A stretch of 12,873 nucleotides of DNA from Haloferacaceae archaeon (GCA_018609965.1 JAHENP010000006.1:1-12873); one strand, 5' to 3'; positions 5,627-12,311 are shown, numbered from the stretch's first letter. Translations and numbers: made by a program. The notes: generated by a model from the sequence alone, not told the origin.

Positions 5627-7963
5627 ATGAGGCGACTCACAGAGAAGATACGGAGGAGCTACGCGGTGAAGCTACTCGTCGTGTTCGGGCTGATTGCGGT
5701 GTTGGTCGGCACGTTCGCCGCGGCTGCGGCGGACTCAACGGCGTCGGTGGCAGAGGACCGTGCAGAGGCACAGCTGAGCGGCGACGCCGCGGACCGTGCC
5801 GCGGCACTCGAACAGTGGAGCGCCGGCGTCGAACGGCGAGCAGCACAGTTCGCGAGCGCACCGGCGGTGGTCGACGGTGACACCGACGCGGTCGACGACC
5901 GACTGAGTGAACTCGCTGGCGAGTTGGGTGCGGGTGTGGTCGCGATCCACTACGCCGTCGACGGTGAGGCCGTCGCCTCGACAGCCCCGAGCGGTTCGTT
6001 CCCGGTTGGTGTCGGGGGGGTCGACGGGCCGACGTACACCGAGCCGTACGCCGCCGAGGGGGTCAACGGGCAGGCAGTCGCGTACGTCCACCCAACCGAC
6101 GAGGGGGCGTTGGTGTACGTGTTGACACCGGCTGCAGTCGTCGGTGACACGGGTGGGGACGACACAGCCAACGCCGGCGGAGATAGCGCGAGCGAGACGA
6201 CGTACCTCGTCGACGAGTCACAGACAGTCGTCGCGGCGACGGCCGACGGCGCGGCCGGCGCGTCGTTCCCGGCGTTCGACGGCGCGGTGACAGCCGCCGC
6301 GGGCGGTGAGGGCGACCCGACTGTCGTCGAACGGGAGTCGTTCGCAGTCGGCGCGGCGGCCGATGGGGAATCGACGACTGGCAGTGAGGCAACAAACACC
6401 GACGGCACGCCGCTGATCGCAGCCGCGGGCGTCGCCGGCACACCGTGGGCCGTCGCAGTGCAGACGGACGCGGCGACGGCGTTCGGTGTCGCGGACTACG
6501 CGTCGTCGGCAGTCGTCGGTGTCGCGTTGTTGACGTTGGTGAGTCTGGTGTTGTTCGGGAGCACGGTCGGCTCCACCACCGTGATCCAGACGCGTGACCT
6601 GGAGAGCCGGGCGGACCGCGTCGCAGACGGGGAGCTGGATCTGGGGTTCCCGACCCGGCGGCGTGACGAGTTCGGCGCCGTCCGGCAGAGCATGGACGTG
6701 ATGCGCCGGACGCTCACCGAGGAGATCCAGGCAGCGGAGGCGGCCGAACGGGAGGCCGAGAACGCACGCAACGACGCGGAGGCGTTGTCCACGGCCGTCA
6801 CCGAGACGGCCGAGTCGTACGCGACGGAGTTGGAGGCCGCCGCGGCGGGCGATCTGACCCGGCGGGTCGACACCGGTGCCGGCGAAGCCAGCGAGGCCGA
6901 CGGCGTCGAAGCGATCCACCGCGTCGGCGTCTCGGTGAACGAACTGCTCGCGGAGTACGAGGAGACGATCCGGGAGCTGTCGGCGTTCGCCGAGGACGTG
7001 ACCGACGCCGCCGCCGACGTGGAGGGGGCCGCCGGCGAGGCGACGACAGTCGCCGACCGGATCTCCGAGCGGCTCTCGGAGATCGAGACGGACGCGACGA
7101 CACAACGCGACGAGGTGGCGTCGCTCGCGACGGAGATCGACCAGCTGTCGGCGACTGCCGAGGAGATCGCGGCGACGACCGGCCAGGTGGAGTCGGCCTC
7201 CGAGACCACCGCCGCGGCCGCACGGGACGGGTCCGCGGCCGCAGAGACGGCCATCGAGGAGGTAGACGAGACGGTCCAGACGCTCGACGAGACGGTCGCC
7301 GTTATCGACGAGTTGGCGAGCAGAGTCGACCGTGTCGGCGAGGTAGTCGAGCTGATCTCGGACGTGGCCGACGAGACGGACATGCTCGCGGTCAACGCTT
7401 CCATCGAGGCGGCACGCGCCGGCGGCGACGGCAGCGGCGCGGGTGACGGCTTCGCCGTCGTCGCCGAGGAGGTGAAGGCGTTGGCCGAGGAGGCGAAGGA
7501 GTCCGCAGACGAGGTGAGCGAGCAGTTGGAGGCGATCCGCGCACAGACGGACGTGGCCGTCGAGACGGCAGACGACGCCGACGAGACGCTGGCGACCGCC
7601 GCAGACACCGTCGAGAGCGCGCTCACACAGCTGGGCGACATCGCAGAGTACGCCGAGCAGACAGACGACAGCGTTGCGGAGATCTCCCGGGCAACGAGCG
7701 AACAGGCGGAGTCGACACAGGCCGCCTCGGAGGTTGTCGCGGACGTGCGGGCGATCAGCGAACAGACCGCCAGTGACGCAGACAGCCTGGTGGACGCGGC
7801 CGACGAGCAGGCGCGCGTGATCGACACGGTCGTCGACACCGCCGAGACGCTCGCGGCGGACGCCGAACGGCTCCAGGCGTCACTGGACGGACTCACCGTC
7901 CGCGGCGGCACGACCGACGCGACGGAGACGACGGTGTCTACGCCGACCGCGACGGACGACTGA
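5627..7963 (+). CDS. sensory rhodopsin transducer, methyl-accepting (HtrII-type architecture)
   Basis: This 778-residue membrane chemotaxis transducer relays a signal from the adjacent sensory rhodopsin to CheA/CheW. Layout: short cytoplasmic start; TM1 about 13-36; an extracellular domain about 37-290, acidic and rich in Ala, Gly and Thr, ending in a dCache-like stretch (GTPWAVAVQ, 271-279); TM2 about 292-315; two HAMP segments (about 315-370 and 391-445); and a long coiled-coil signalling domain with tip DETDMLAVNASIEAARA (582-598). The length and large outside domain resemble Halobacterium HtrII, also known as a serine receptor, and differ from the short-loop HtrI and Natronomonas HtrII. 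Four extra residues lie at the hairpin tip, GGDGSGAGD (599-607). ATG at 5627 is preferred over a TTG three bases earlier. The rhodopsin gene follows after 93 bases, so coupling to it is likely. Whether the extracellular domain binds a ligand is unknown. Confidence 0.93.
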   Translation: MRRLTEKIRRSYAVKLLVVFGLIAVLVGTFAAAAADSTASVAEDRAEAQLSGDAADRAAALEQWSAGVERRAAQFASAPAVVDGDTDAVDDRLSELAGELGAGVVAIHYAVDGEAVASTAPSGSFPVGVGGVDGPTYTEPYAAEGVNGQAVAYVHPTDEGALVYVLTPAAVVGDTGGDDTANAGGDSASETTYLVDESQTVVAATADGAAGASFPAFDGAVTAAAGGEGDPTVVERESFAVGAAADGESTTGSEATNTDGTPLIAAAGVAGTPWAVAVQTDAATAFGVADYASSAVVGVALLTLVSLVLFGSTVGSTTVIQTRDLESRADRVADGELDLGFPTRRRDEFGAVRQSMDVMRRTLTEEIQAAEAAEREAENARNDAEALSTAVTETAESYATELEAAAAGDLTRRVDTGAGEASEADGVEAIHRVGVSVNELLAEYEETIRELSAFAEDVTDAAADVEGAAGEATTVADRISERLSEIETDATTQRDEVASLATEIDQLSATAEEIAATTGQVESASETTAAAARDGSAAAETAIEEVDETVQTLDETVAVIDELASRVDRVGEVVELISDVADETDMLAVNASIEAARAGGDGSGAGDGFAVVAEEVKALAEEAKESADEVSEQLEAIRAQTDVAVETADDADETLATAADTVESALTQLGDIAEYAEQTDDSVAEISRATSEQAESTQAASEVVADVRAISEQTASDADSLVDAADEQARVIDTVVDTAETLAADAERLQASLDGLTVRGGTTDATETTVSTPTATDD

Positions 7964-7994
7964 CAACAGAAGATCGACCACACTGATACGACAG

Positions 7995-8060
7995 ATGACC
8001 GAAATGTTCGACACGACGGGATCGAGACGGAACCGAGGCGGCGACGGGGGGCAAGCGTGA
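7995..8060 (+). CDS. Possible 21-residue leader peptide overlapping the sensory rhodopsin start
   Basis: An ATG at 7995 opens a 21-codon frame, beginning MTEMFDTTGSRRNR and ending at TGA 8058-8060. This overlaps the GTG start of the rhodopsin gene as GTGA, the same overlap seen at mre11-rad50. It could bring ribosomes to the rhodopsin start by translational coupling, since the 93-base gap after the transducer gene has no promoter or clear ribosome binding site. A frame this short can arise by chance, and no family is recognised. Confidence 0.25.
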   Translation: MTEMFDTTGSRRNRGGDGGQA

Positions 8061-8839
8061 GCGCCGCTGTCGACGCGAGTGTGCTCGCGCGGAGCACTTC
8101 CTACACCATCGGCGCCGTCCTGCTGGCGGTCGGGACGCTGATCTCGCTGGCGGCGTGGCGGATCGACGACCAAGACGAGGCGCCGTACGACGATATCGGC
8201 TACGCGATGCTCGTCGGGATCACCGGGCTCGCGACGCTGGCGTACGTCGGAATGTCCACCGACCTGTTCGCAATCGCGGAGAACGGCATCGAGATCCAGA
8301 CACTGCGGTACATCGACTGGGCGGCGACGACGCCGTTGCTCGTCGGCTACATGGCGTACGCGGCACAGGCGAGCCGAAAGACGGTGGTCGCGGTGATCGT
8401 CGCGGACCTGTTGATGATCGTCCTCGGCTTCGTCGGCGTGCTCCAGACGGGCGTGCTCGTCTACGTCTTCGGCGGGCTGTCGACAATCGCGTACTTCGCG
8501 CTGGTGTACTACCTGTTCGGGCCGTTGGCCCAGAACCTCCGCGGGACGGCCGGCGCCGACAAGTGGGCGGTGTACGCGAAGCTCCGGAACCTGATCGGGT
8601 TGTTGTGGTTCGTCTACCCGGTCGTGTGGGTGCTCTCCCCGCCGGCGCTCGACGTGCTCACCCGGGCGACGACGGGTGTGCTGATCACGTACATGGATGT
8701 CGCCGCGAAGCTCGGATTCGTCCTTATCGCGACGAACACCGCCGGCGTCTTCGACGGGCTGCTCCTCGACGACACCGAGTACGACACGGAGTTGGCGGCC
8801 GAGGAAGAACGCGCGACGCCGGGAGAGACGAGCGACTGA
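8057..8839 (+). CDS. sensory rhodopsin (SRI/SRII family, mixed features)
   Basis: This 260-residue seven-helix retinal protein would sense light and signal through the transducer encoded upstream; the transducer-then-opsin order is standard for sop genes. Seen are R84 and counterion D87 in RYIDW, D214 and Schiff-base lysine K218 in YMDVAAK, and Y187 in WFVYPVVW. The proton-donor position of bacteriorhodopsin (Asp96) is Tyr98, arguing against proton pumping. LVGYMAYAAQASR, VADLLMI and IGLLW resemble SRI as I recall it. LVYYLFGP resembles SRII. The position of the SRII signalling Thr (T204) is Ala217, as in SRI, while SRI's His166 is Tyr146. The acidic tail is longer than in Natronomonas SRII. 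The GTG start at 8057 overlaps a short upstream frame. Sensory class is secure; the SRI or SRII label is not. Confidence 0.9.
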   Translation: MSAAVDASVLARSTSYTIGAVLLAVGTLISLAAWRIDDQDEAPYDDIGYAMLVGITGLATLAYVGMSTDLFAIAENGIEIQTLRYIDWAATTPLLVGYMAYAAQASRKTVVAVIVADLLMIVLGFVGVLQTGVLVYVFGGLSTIAYFALVYYLFGPLAQNLRGTAGADKWAVYAKLRNLIGLLWFVYPVVWVLSPPALDVLTRATTGVLITYMDVAAKLGFVLIATNTAGVFDGLLLDDTEYDTELAAEEERATPGETSD

Positions 8840-8906
8840 ACCGACGACGTTGAAACGGGGGGAGACGGGAGCGTGAACCGACGACGTTGGAGCGGAGCGA
8901 GACGGG
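8837..8906. repeat. Imperfect 33-bp direct repeat at the sensory rhodopsin stop codon
   Basis: Copy 1 (8837-8869) begins with the rhodopsin TGA stop, and copy 2 (8874-8906) follows with a 37-base period. The first 16 bases, TGAACCGACGACGTTG, are identical, and about 29 of 33 match overall. The similarity extends weakly leftward into the last codons. It lies in the 199-base gap between the two convergent rhodopsin genes, where no gene is seen. Confidence 0.75.
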
Positions 8907-9012
8907 CGGCTGTGTCGCCTCGACACGGTTGCTGTCGGAGTTAGACACGTCCCGTCGGCCTCATTACTCACCACTGTTCGTGCCGGGCGCAAAGACCTGA
9001 GAGTCGGTGACC

Positions 9013-9040
9013 GCGTCCGTGTGATCGCGTCCGCGTGATC
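9013..9040. repeat. 14-bp tandem repeat at the halorhodopsin stop codon
   Basis: GCGTCCGTGTGATC (9013-9026) is followed directly by GCGTCCGCGTGATC (9027-9040), with one mismatch. The second copy runs into the halorhodopsin stop codon (9039-9041, read on the minus strand). It is probably a slippage duplication. Confidence 0.7.
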
Positions 9041-9866
9041 AGTCGTCGCCGCCGAAGACGGACGGGTTCGACGCGACGACGCTTTCGTTGTTCGCGACCC
9101 ACCGCAGCAGCAGGAACGCGAACGCGTACTTCGCGACGATGTCGAGTCCGGAGTAGCCCCACGAGGTGACACCGACGCCGAGCACGGCCAGCCCCTCGGA
9201 GCCGAGCGCCCACAGAACCGGGTAGCCGAACCAGAGCACGACGGTAAGGTTCCGCAGGGTGTCGAAGATCTCGCCGGTGTTCGCCCGGGCGGCGTCTTCG
9301 GACCACTCCGCCAGCAGGATGTACACGACGACGAGGAAGAACGCGGTGCTGATTCCGAAGAACACCCACCGGATCAGGAGGGAACTCGTTGTTAGCGCGG
9401 CCGCGAGGCCGGTGACACACATCCCAATGTCCATCGTGATCGCGGTGAACAGCTTCGTGAAGTCAGTTCCAGCCAGCAGTCCGAGCGCCGCGAGGATCGC
9501 GGGCGTCGAGAACGTCCACGTCAGATACCGCCCCCACGGGGAGACGACCTCGCCTGTCCCGGCCAGTGGGTGGCCGGCGGGCATCTGCAACAACCCGACG
9601 GTGAGCCCGGAGACCAGACTGGAGTACGAGGAGATCGACACCAGCGGCACGAGCAGCGCGGCGACCCAGATCAGCTTCGCACGTGACGAGGAGAGGTTCC
9701 GACCCATGTAGACGAACAACAGGATCGAGACTCCCGCCAGCGCGATGTTTGCCCAGAACGAGGAACTCAGGAGGAAACTGTCCTGAATCGCTTGGAGCGC
9801 GTCCCCCTGTGTCTGGAGCGGTACGGTACTTCCTGCGGCCGTGTCGAACACTGTTGCTAGCACCAT
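9039..9866 (-). CDS. hop: halorhodopsin, light-driven chloride pump
   Basis: This 275-residue seven-helix retinal protein of the cell membrane moves chloride inward on illumination. The halide-pump TSA motif is present: T116 replaces the proton-acceptor Asp (RYLTW), S120 follows, and A127 replaces the proton donor. D242 and Schiff-base lysine K246 lie in SGLDIVAKYAF. The stretch RYLTWTFSTPAILAALGLL and the helix-E-to-G sequence are near-canonical halorhodopsin, and the length matches the family. The start is ATG at 9864-9866. The gene is convergent with the sensory rhodopsin and divergent from the LOV-protein gene. Its upstream region contains a perfect 10-bp inverted repeat that overlaps the expected core promoter, suggesting a dedicated regulator. 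The identification is secure from the motif and overall similarity. Confidence 0.97.
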   Translation of the reverse strand: MVLATVFDTAAGSTVPLQTQGDALQAIQDSFLLSSSFWANIALAGVSILLFVYMGRNLSSSRAKLIWVAALLVPLVSISSYSSLVSGLTVGLLQMPAGHPLAGTGEVVSPWGRYLTWTFSTPAILAALGLLAGTDFTKLFTAITMDIGMCVTGLAAALTTSSLLIRWVFFGISTAFFLVVVYILLAEWSEDAARANTGEIFDTLRNLTVVLWFGYPVLWALGSEGLAVLGVGVTSWGYSGLDIVAKYAFAFLLLRWVANNESVVASNPSVFGGDD

Positions 9867-9879
9867 GGTTTTCGTTCGT

Positions 9880-9903
9880 GGAACCGTGATTGGTCACGGT
9901 TCC
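9880..9903. promoter_or_regulatory. Perfect inverted repeat in the halorhodopsin promoter (putative operator)
   Basis: Arms GGAACCGTGA (9880-9889) and TCACGGTTCC (9894-9903) are exact reverse complements around the spacer TTGG. The element is 14-37 bases upstream of the halorhodopsin ATG. It therefore overlaps the TATA region if the mRNA is leaderless, or the transcription start if the TTCAAAC box at 9911-9917 is used. This is typical of a repressor site for a dimer. A 5'-leader hairpin is the alternative. Confidence 0.6.
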
Positions 9904-9910
9904 GCAACGC

Positions 9911-9917
9911 GTTTGAA
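9911..9917 (-). promoter_or_regulatory. TATA-like box, halorhodopsin promoter
   Basis: TTCAAAC on the minus strand lies 44 bases before the ATG, between two inverted repeats. The same heptamer precedes deoxyhypusine synthase. On the plus strand the overlapping TTGAAGTACGG (9913-9923) is identical to the box at 10624, so a divergent promoter is also possible. Confidence 0.4.
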
Positions 9918-9925
9918 GTACGGGA

Positions 9926-9946
9926 CGACGGTTCAAGAACACGTCG
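9926..9946. promoter_or_regulatory. Second, imperfect inverted repeat upstream of halorhodopsin
   Basis: CGACGGTTC (9926-9934) and GAAC-A-CGTCG (9937-9946) are inverted 9-bp arms with a 2-base centre and one bulged base. The shared pattern ACGGTTCnnnAACnCG occurs at 9896-9911 and again at 9928-9943, 32 bp apart, close to three helical turns. This suggests two sites for one DNA-binding protein. Confidence 0.5.
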
Positions 9947-10009
9947 AAATTCTACGGACGATCACAGAAGTGAGACGCAGTTACGTGGCCCCAGCGTCGA
10001 CACCGAGAC

Positions 10010-10019
10010 AGTTACGACC
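10010..10019 (+). promoter_or_regulatory. TATA-like box of the LOV-protein gene
   Basis: AGTTACGACC ends 20 bases before the GTG at 10040. It is identical to the decamer before the THEP1-type gene at 4919-4928. Leaderless transcription is inferred. Confidence 0.5.
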
Positions 10020-10039
10020 GGCGCGGCCCGAGACCGACC

Positions 10040-10627
10040 GTGACACGTGCCTCGGAGCCACGGCCGGCAGTCCGCGAGGCGCTCCAGACGGCACTGGGTG
10101 CAGCGCAGTCGTCGTTCCGCGAGGCGGTCCGGGAACTCCTCGCGACACGGGAGTTGGCGGCGGCAGCCGAGATCGACCGACGACTGGAGACGGAGCCGAC
10201 GCGGCCGGCGTTCGACGGCTGGGACCTCGACGCGCGCGTCCGGCCGTTGGCGTGGCAGGCGTGGGTGCTCGACCGCGCGCCCCTCGGCGTGACGCTCACC
10301 GGGCCGGCGTACCACGACAACCCGTTGCGGTACGCGAACGTCGCCTTCCGGGAGCTGACCGGCCACGACGCGGCGCGGCTCGCGGGCGCGAACCCGCGAC
10401 TGCTCCAGACGACGACGACCGACGGCGAACGGATCGCTGACTTCGTCGAGGCGTTGCGCACCTGGGAGCCGGTGACGGTCGAACTGGACAACGAACGAGC
10501 CGACGGCACCCCGTTCCGCAACCGGGTGTCGCTCGTCCCCGTCGCCGGCGACGACGGCACCGTCGAACACTGGTTCGGGGTGCAGGCGGCCGTCGCGTGG
10601 CCGGCGGGTCACCCGGACGAAGGTTGA
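10040..10627 (+). CDS. Stand-alone LOV/PAS-domain protein lacking the adduct-forming cysteine
   Basis: This 195-residue soluble protein has a helical N-terminus (about 1-70) followed by one LOV-type PAS domain (about 76-185). Aligned without gaps to Avena phototropin LOV2, it keeps T87 (T418), N94 (N425), N118 (N449), R120 (R451), Q123 (Q454), N151 (N482), N161 (N492) and Q182 (Q513), all at exact spacing. The photo-adduct Cys450 is Pro119 in GANPRLLQ (116-123). Flavin binding is therefore likely, but the usual Cys-flavin adduct cannot form. There is no kinase, HTH or other output domain, so it presumably acts by partner binding. The GTG start at 10040 is supported by the promoter box 20 bases upstream. 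It is divergent from halorhodopsin and close to the sensory rhodopsin operon, which suggests a light or redox role. The target is unknown. Confidence 0.85.
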   Translation: MTRASEPRPAVREALQTALGAAQSSFREAVRELLATRELAAAAEIDRRLETEPTRPAFDGWDLDARVRPLAWQAWVLDRAPLGVTLTGPAYHDNPLRYANVAFRELTGHDAARLAGANPRLLQTTTTDGERIADFVEALRTWEPVTVELDNERADGTPFRNRVSLVPVAGDDGTVEHWFGVQAAVAWPAGHPDEG

Positions 10628-10634
10628 AGTACGG
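10624..10634 (+). promoter_or_regulatory. TATA-like box of the 103-residue protein gene
   Basis: TTGAAGTACGG ends 19 bases before the GTG at 10654 and overlaps the stop codon (10625-10627) of the LOV gene. The same 11-mer occurs at 9913-9923 in the halorhodopsin upstream region. Confidence 0.45.
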
Positions 10635-10653
10635 AGCCGGGACCAGACCGCCC

Positions 10654-10965
10654 GTGACAGACACGACACCGCGAGTCGGGGAGCCGAGTTGCGGGACAGA
10701 CACGGACAGTGTGACCCGTCGGTCGGGACCAGTCGAGCGAGAACGGGACACAGAGCGTCTCGTCCGGCGTGGTGAGGCGGCGCTGGCGGAGACGGACCAG
10801 GCCGCCGCGTTCCGGAGCCGGGGGGATCTACGGGCGCTCCGGCAGTTGGCGAGCGGGAGCGACAGTCCGGCGGTTCGAGAGCGGGCGACCGCAGTGGTCC
10901 GCTCGTTCGATCGACTCCGGATGGCCGTGTGGGGGGTCCGCCAGGCGGAGACACCGAACGATTGA
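10654..10965 (+). CDS. Hypothetical 103-residue helical protein
   Basis: I do not recognise this protein. From GTG at 10654 it has a polar, probably disordered start (1-25) containing one Cys (C13), then a charged helical part (about 27-98) rich in Arg, Ala and Glu, with RERDTERLVRRGEAAL, SPAVRERATAVVRSFDRLR and a short Trp-containing end. There is no signal peptide or membrane segment. The GTG start is chosen because TTGAAGTACGG stands 19 bases upstream. It begins 26 bases after the LOV gene and ends 26 bases before mre11, all on the same strand, so it could be co-expressed with either. The composition and codon use look like a real haloarchaeal gene. The role is unknown; a DNA-repair accessory function is suggested only by position. 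Confidence 0.65.
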   Translation: MTDTTPRVGEPSCGTDTDSVTRRSGPVERERDTERLVRRGEAALAETDQAAAFRSRGDLRALRQLASGSDSPAVRERATAVVRSFDRLRMAVWGVRQAETPND

Positions 10966-10991
10966 GTGTCACGCCGCCTCAACGAGCGTCT

Positions 10992-12311
10992 ATGACACGG
11001 ATCGTACACACGGGCGACACCCACGTCGGCTACCGGCAGTACCACTCGCCGGAGCGACGCCGGGACTTCCTCGACGCCTTCGAGCAGGTGATCGCGGACG
11101 CCGTCGCTGACGACGCCGACGCGGTCGTCCACGCCGGCGACCTGTTCCACGACCGCCGGCCCGAACTGCCGGACTTGATGGGCGTGTTGTCAGTATTGCG
11201 GAAGTTAGACGCCGCAGGTGTGCCGTTTCTCGCCGTCGTCGGCAACCACGAGTCCACCCGCGGCGGCCAGTGGCTGGACCTGTTCGAGTCGTTGGGGTTG
11301 GCGACGCGGCTCGGCGCGGAGCCGGTCGTCGTCGACGAGACGGCGTTATACGGGTTGGATCACGTCCCCGCCTCCCAGCGTGACGATCTCGACTACGAGT
11401 TTGACTCACACGACGCCGACAGCGCCGCACTCGTCGCACACGGGTTGTTCACGCCGTTCGCGCACGGCGACTGGGACACCGAAACCGTCTTGCAGGAGTC
11501 GACAGTCGCGTTCGACGCGGTGTTGCTCGGCGACAACCACACTCCCGACACCGCAGAGGTCGACGGGACGTGGGTGACCTACTGCGGCTCGACGGAACGA
11601 GCCAGCGCGAGCGAGCGGGACGGCCGCGGGTACAACATCGTCACCTTCGAGACTGGTGAAACGGCCGACCAGACGACGGTCGACATCCGCCGACGGGCGT
11701 TAGACACCCGGGAGTTCGTCTTCGTCGACGCCGAACTCGGGTCAGGAGAGGGGGCCGAGCGCGTCCAGAGTCGGCTCGCGTCGTACGATCTCGCGGACGC
11801 GGTCGTCCTCGTCGACATCACCGGCGAGGGGGAGCCGGTGACACCCGCCGAGATCGAGTCGTTCGCGACCGAACACGGCGCGCTCGTCGCGCGGGTCCGC
11901 GACCGGCGGGAGATCGAGACGGAGGCGGCGGCGGTGTCCGTCGACTTCGCCGACCCCGACCGGGCCGTCCGTGAACGGCTGTCGGAGGTGGAACTGTCCG
12001 GTGCCGCCCGCGAGATCGACGACCTGGTCCGCGACGACGCGGTCGTCGACAGCAACCTCCGTGACCGTGTCACCGAACGGGTCCGCGAACGGCTCGACGC
12101 TGGAACACTCACCGCCGACGCGGACGACACGAACGTCACCAGTGTGGACGAGACAAACGACGCCGGCGACACGAACACCACCGCCGACACGGACGACGCA
12201 GACGACACGAACACCACCGCCGACGCAGACGACGCCGACGACGCGAACACCACTGACGACACGGACGACACAGACGACACCGCACAACTGACGATGGAGG
12301 ATCTGACGTGA
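10992..12311 (+). CDS. mre11: DNA double-strand break repair protein Mre11 (nuclease)
   Basis: This 439-residue Mre11 nuclease subunit works with Rad50 in double-strand break end processing. The metallophosphoesterase motifs are in order: HTGDTHVGY (6-14; D9, H11), [10 protein letters not shown] (47-56; D50), GNHES (84-88; N85, H86), H150 in VAHGLF, and GDNHT (180-184). The last motif is usually GHxH, so its first His is Asp181 here; H183 is kept. A capping domain follows, then residues 377-430 are an acidic Asp/Thr/Asn tail with three 12-residue repeats, ending QLTMEDLT. The start is ATG at 10992; the frame is open upstream, but the phosphoesterase fold begins at this Met. The stop overlaps the rad50 GTG by GTGA, so translation is coupled. 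The identification is secure. Confidence 0.95.
   Translation: MTRIVHTGDTHVGYRQYHSPERRRDFLDAFEQVIADAVADDADAVVHAGDLFHDRRPELPDLMGVLSVLRKLDAAGVPFLAVVGNHESTRGGQWLDLFESLGLATRLGAEPVVVDETALYGLDHVPASQRDDLDYEFDSHDADSAALVAHGLFTPFAHGDWDTETVLQESTVAFDAVLLGDNHTPDTAEVDGTWVTYCGSTERASASERDGRGYNIVTFETGETADQTTVDIRRRALDTREFVFVDAELGSGEGAERVQSRLASYDLADAVVLVDITGEGEPVTPAEIESFATEHGALVARVRDRREIETEAAAVSVDFADPDRAVRERLSEVELSGAAREIDDLVRDDAVVDSNLRDRVTERVRERLDAGTLTADADDTNVTSVDETNDAGDTNTTADTDDADDTNTTADADDADDANTTDDTDDTDDTAQLTMEDLT
12168..12275 (+). repeat. Three 36-bp in-frame repeats in the mre11 tail
   Basis: Three successive 36-base units encode [24 protein letters not shown] and [12 protein letters not shown] (Mre11 residues 393-428). 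A partial, more diverged unit precedes them. The result is a strongly acidic, probably disordered linker before the last residues of Mre11. The repeat has the form expected from slippage kept in frame. Confidence 0.8.

Noticed and set aside
6496..8097. Long open frame (533 codons) antisense to the transducer gene
   Set aside because: Low-complexity Ser/Ala/Thr product with no recognisable domain; it mirrors the codon periodicity of a high-GC gene that clearly encodes a transducer on the other strand.
8910..8928. Hairpin (GTGTCG-CCT-CGACAC plus flanking pairs) as a terminator between the rhodopsin genes
   Set aside because: No T-run follows on either strand. Archaeal terminators depend on T-runs, and short hairpins are common in such GC-rich DNA.
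11529..11543. GDNHT in place of GHxH in Mre11 as evidence of an inactive nuclease
   Set aside because: All other metal ligands are present, Asp can coordinate metal, and I believe the GDNH form is common in haloarchaeal Mre11; it is not a sign of inactivity without comparison.
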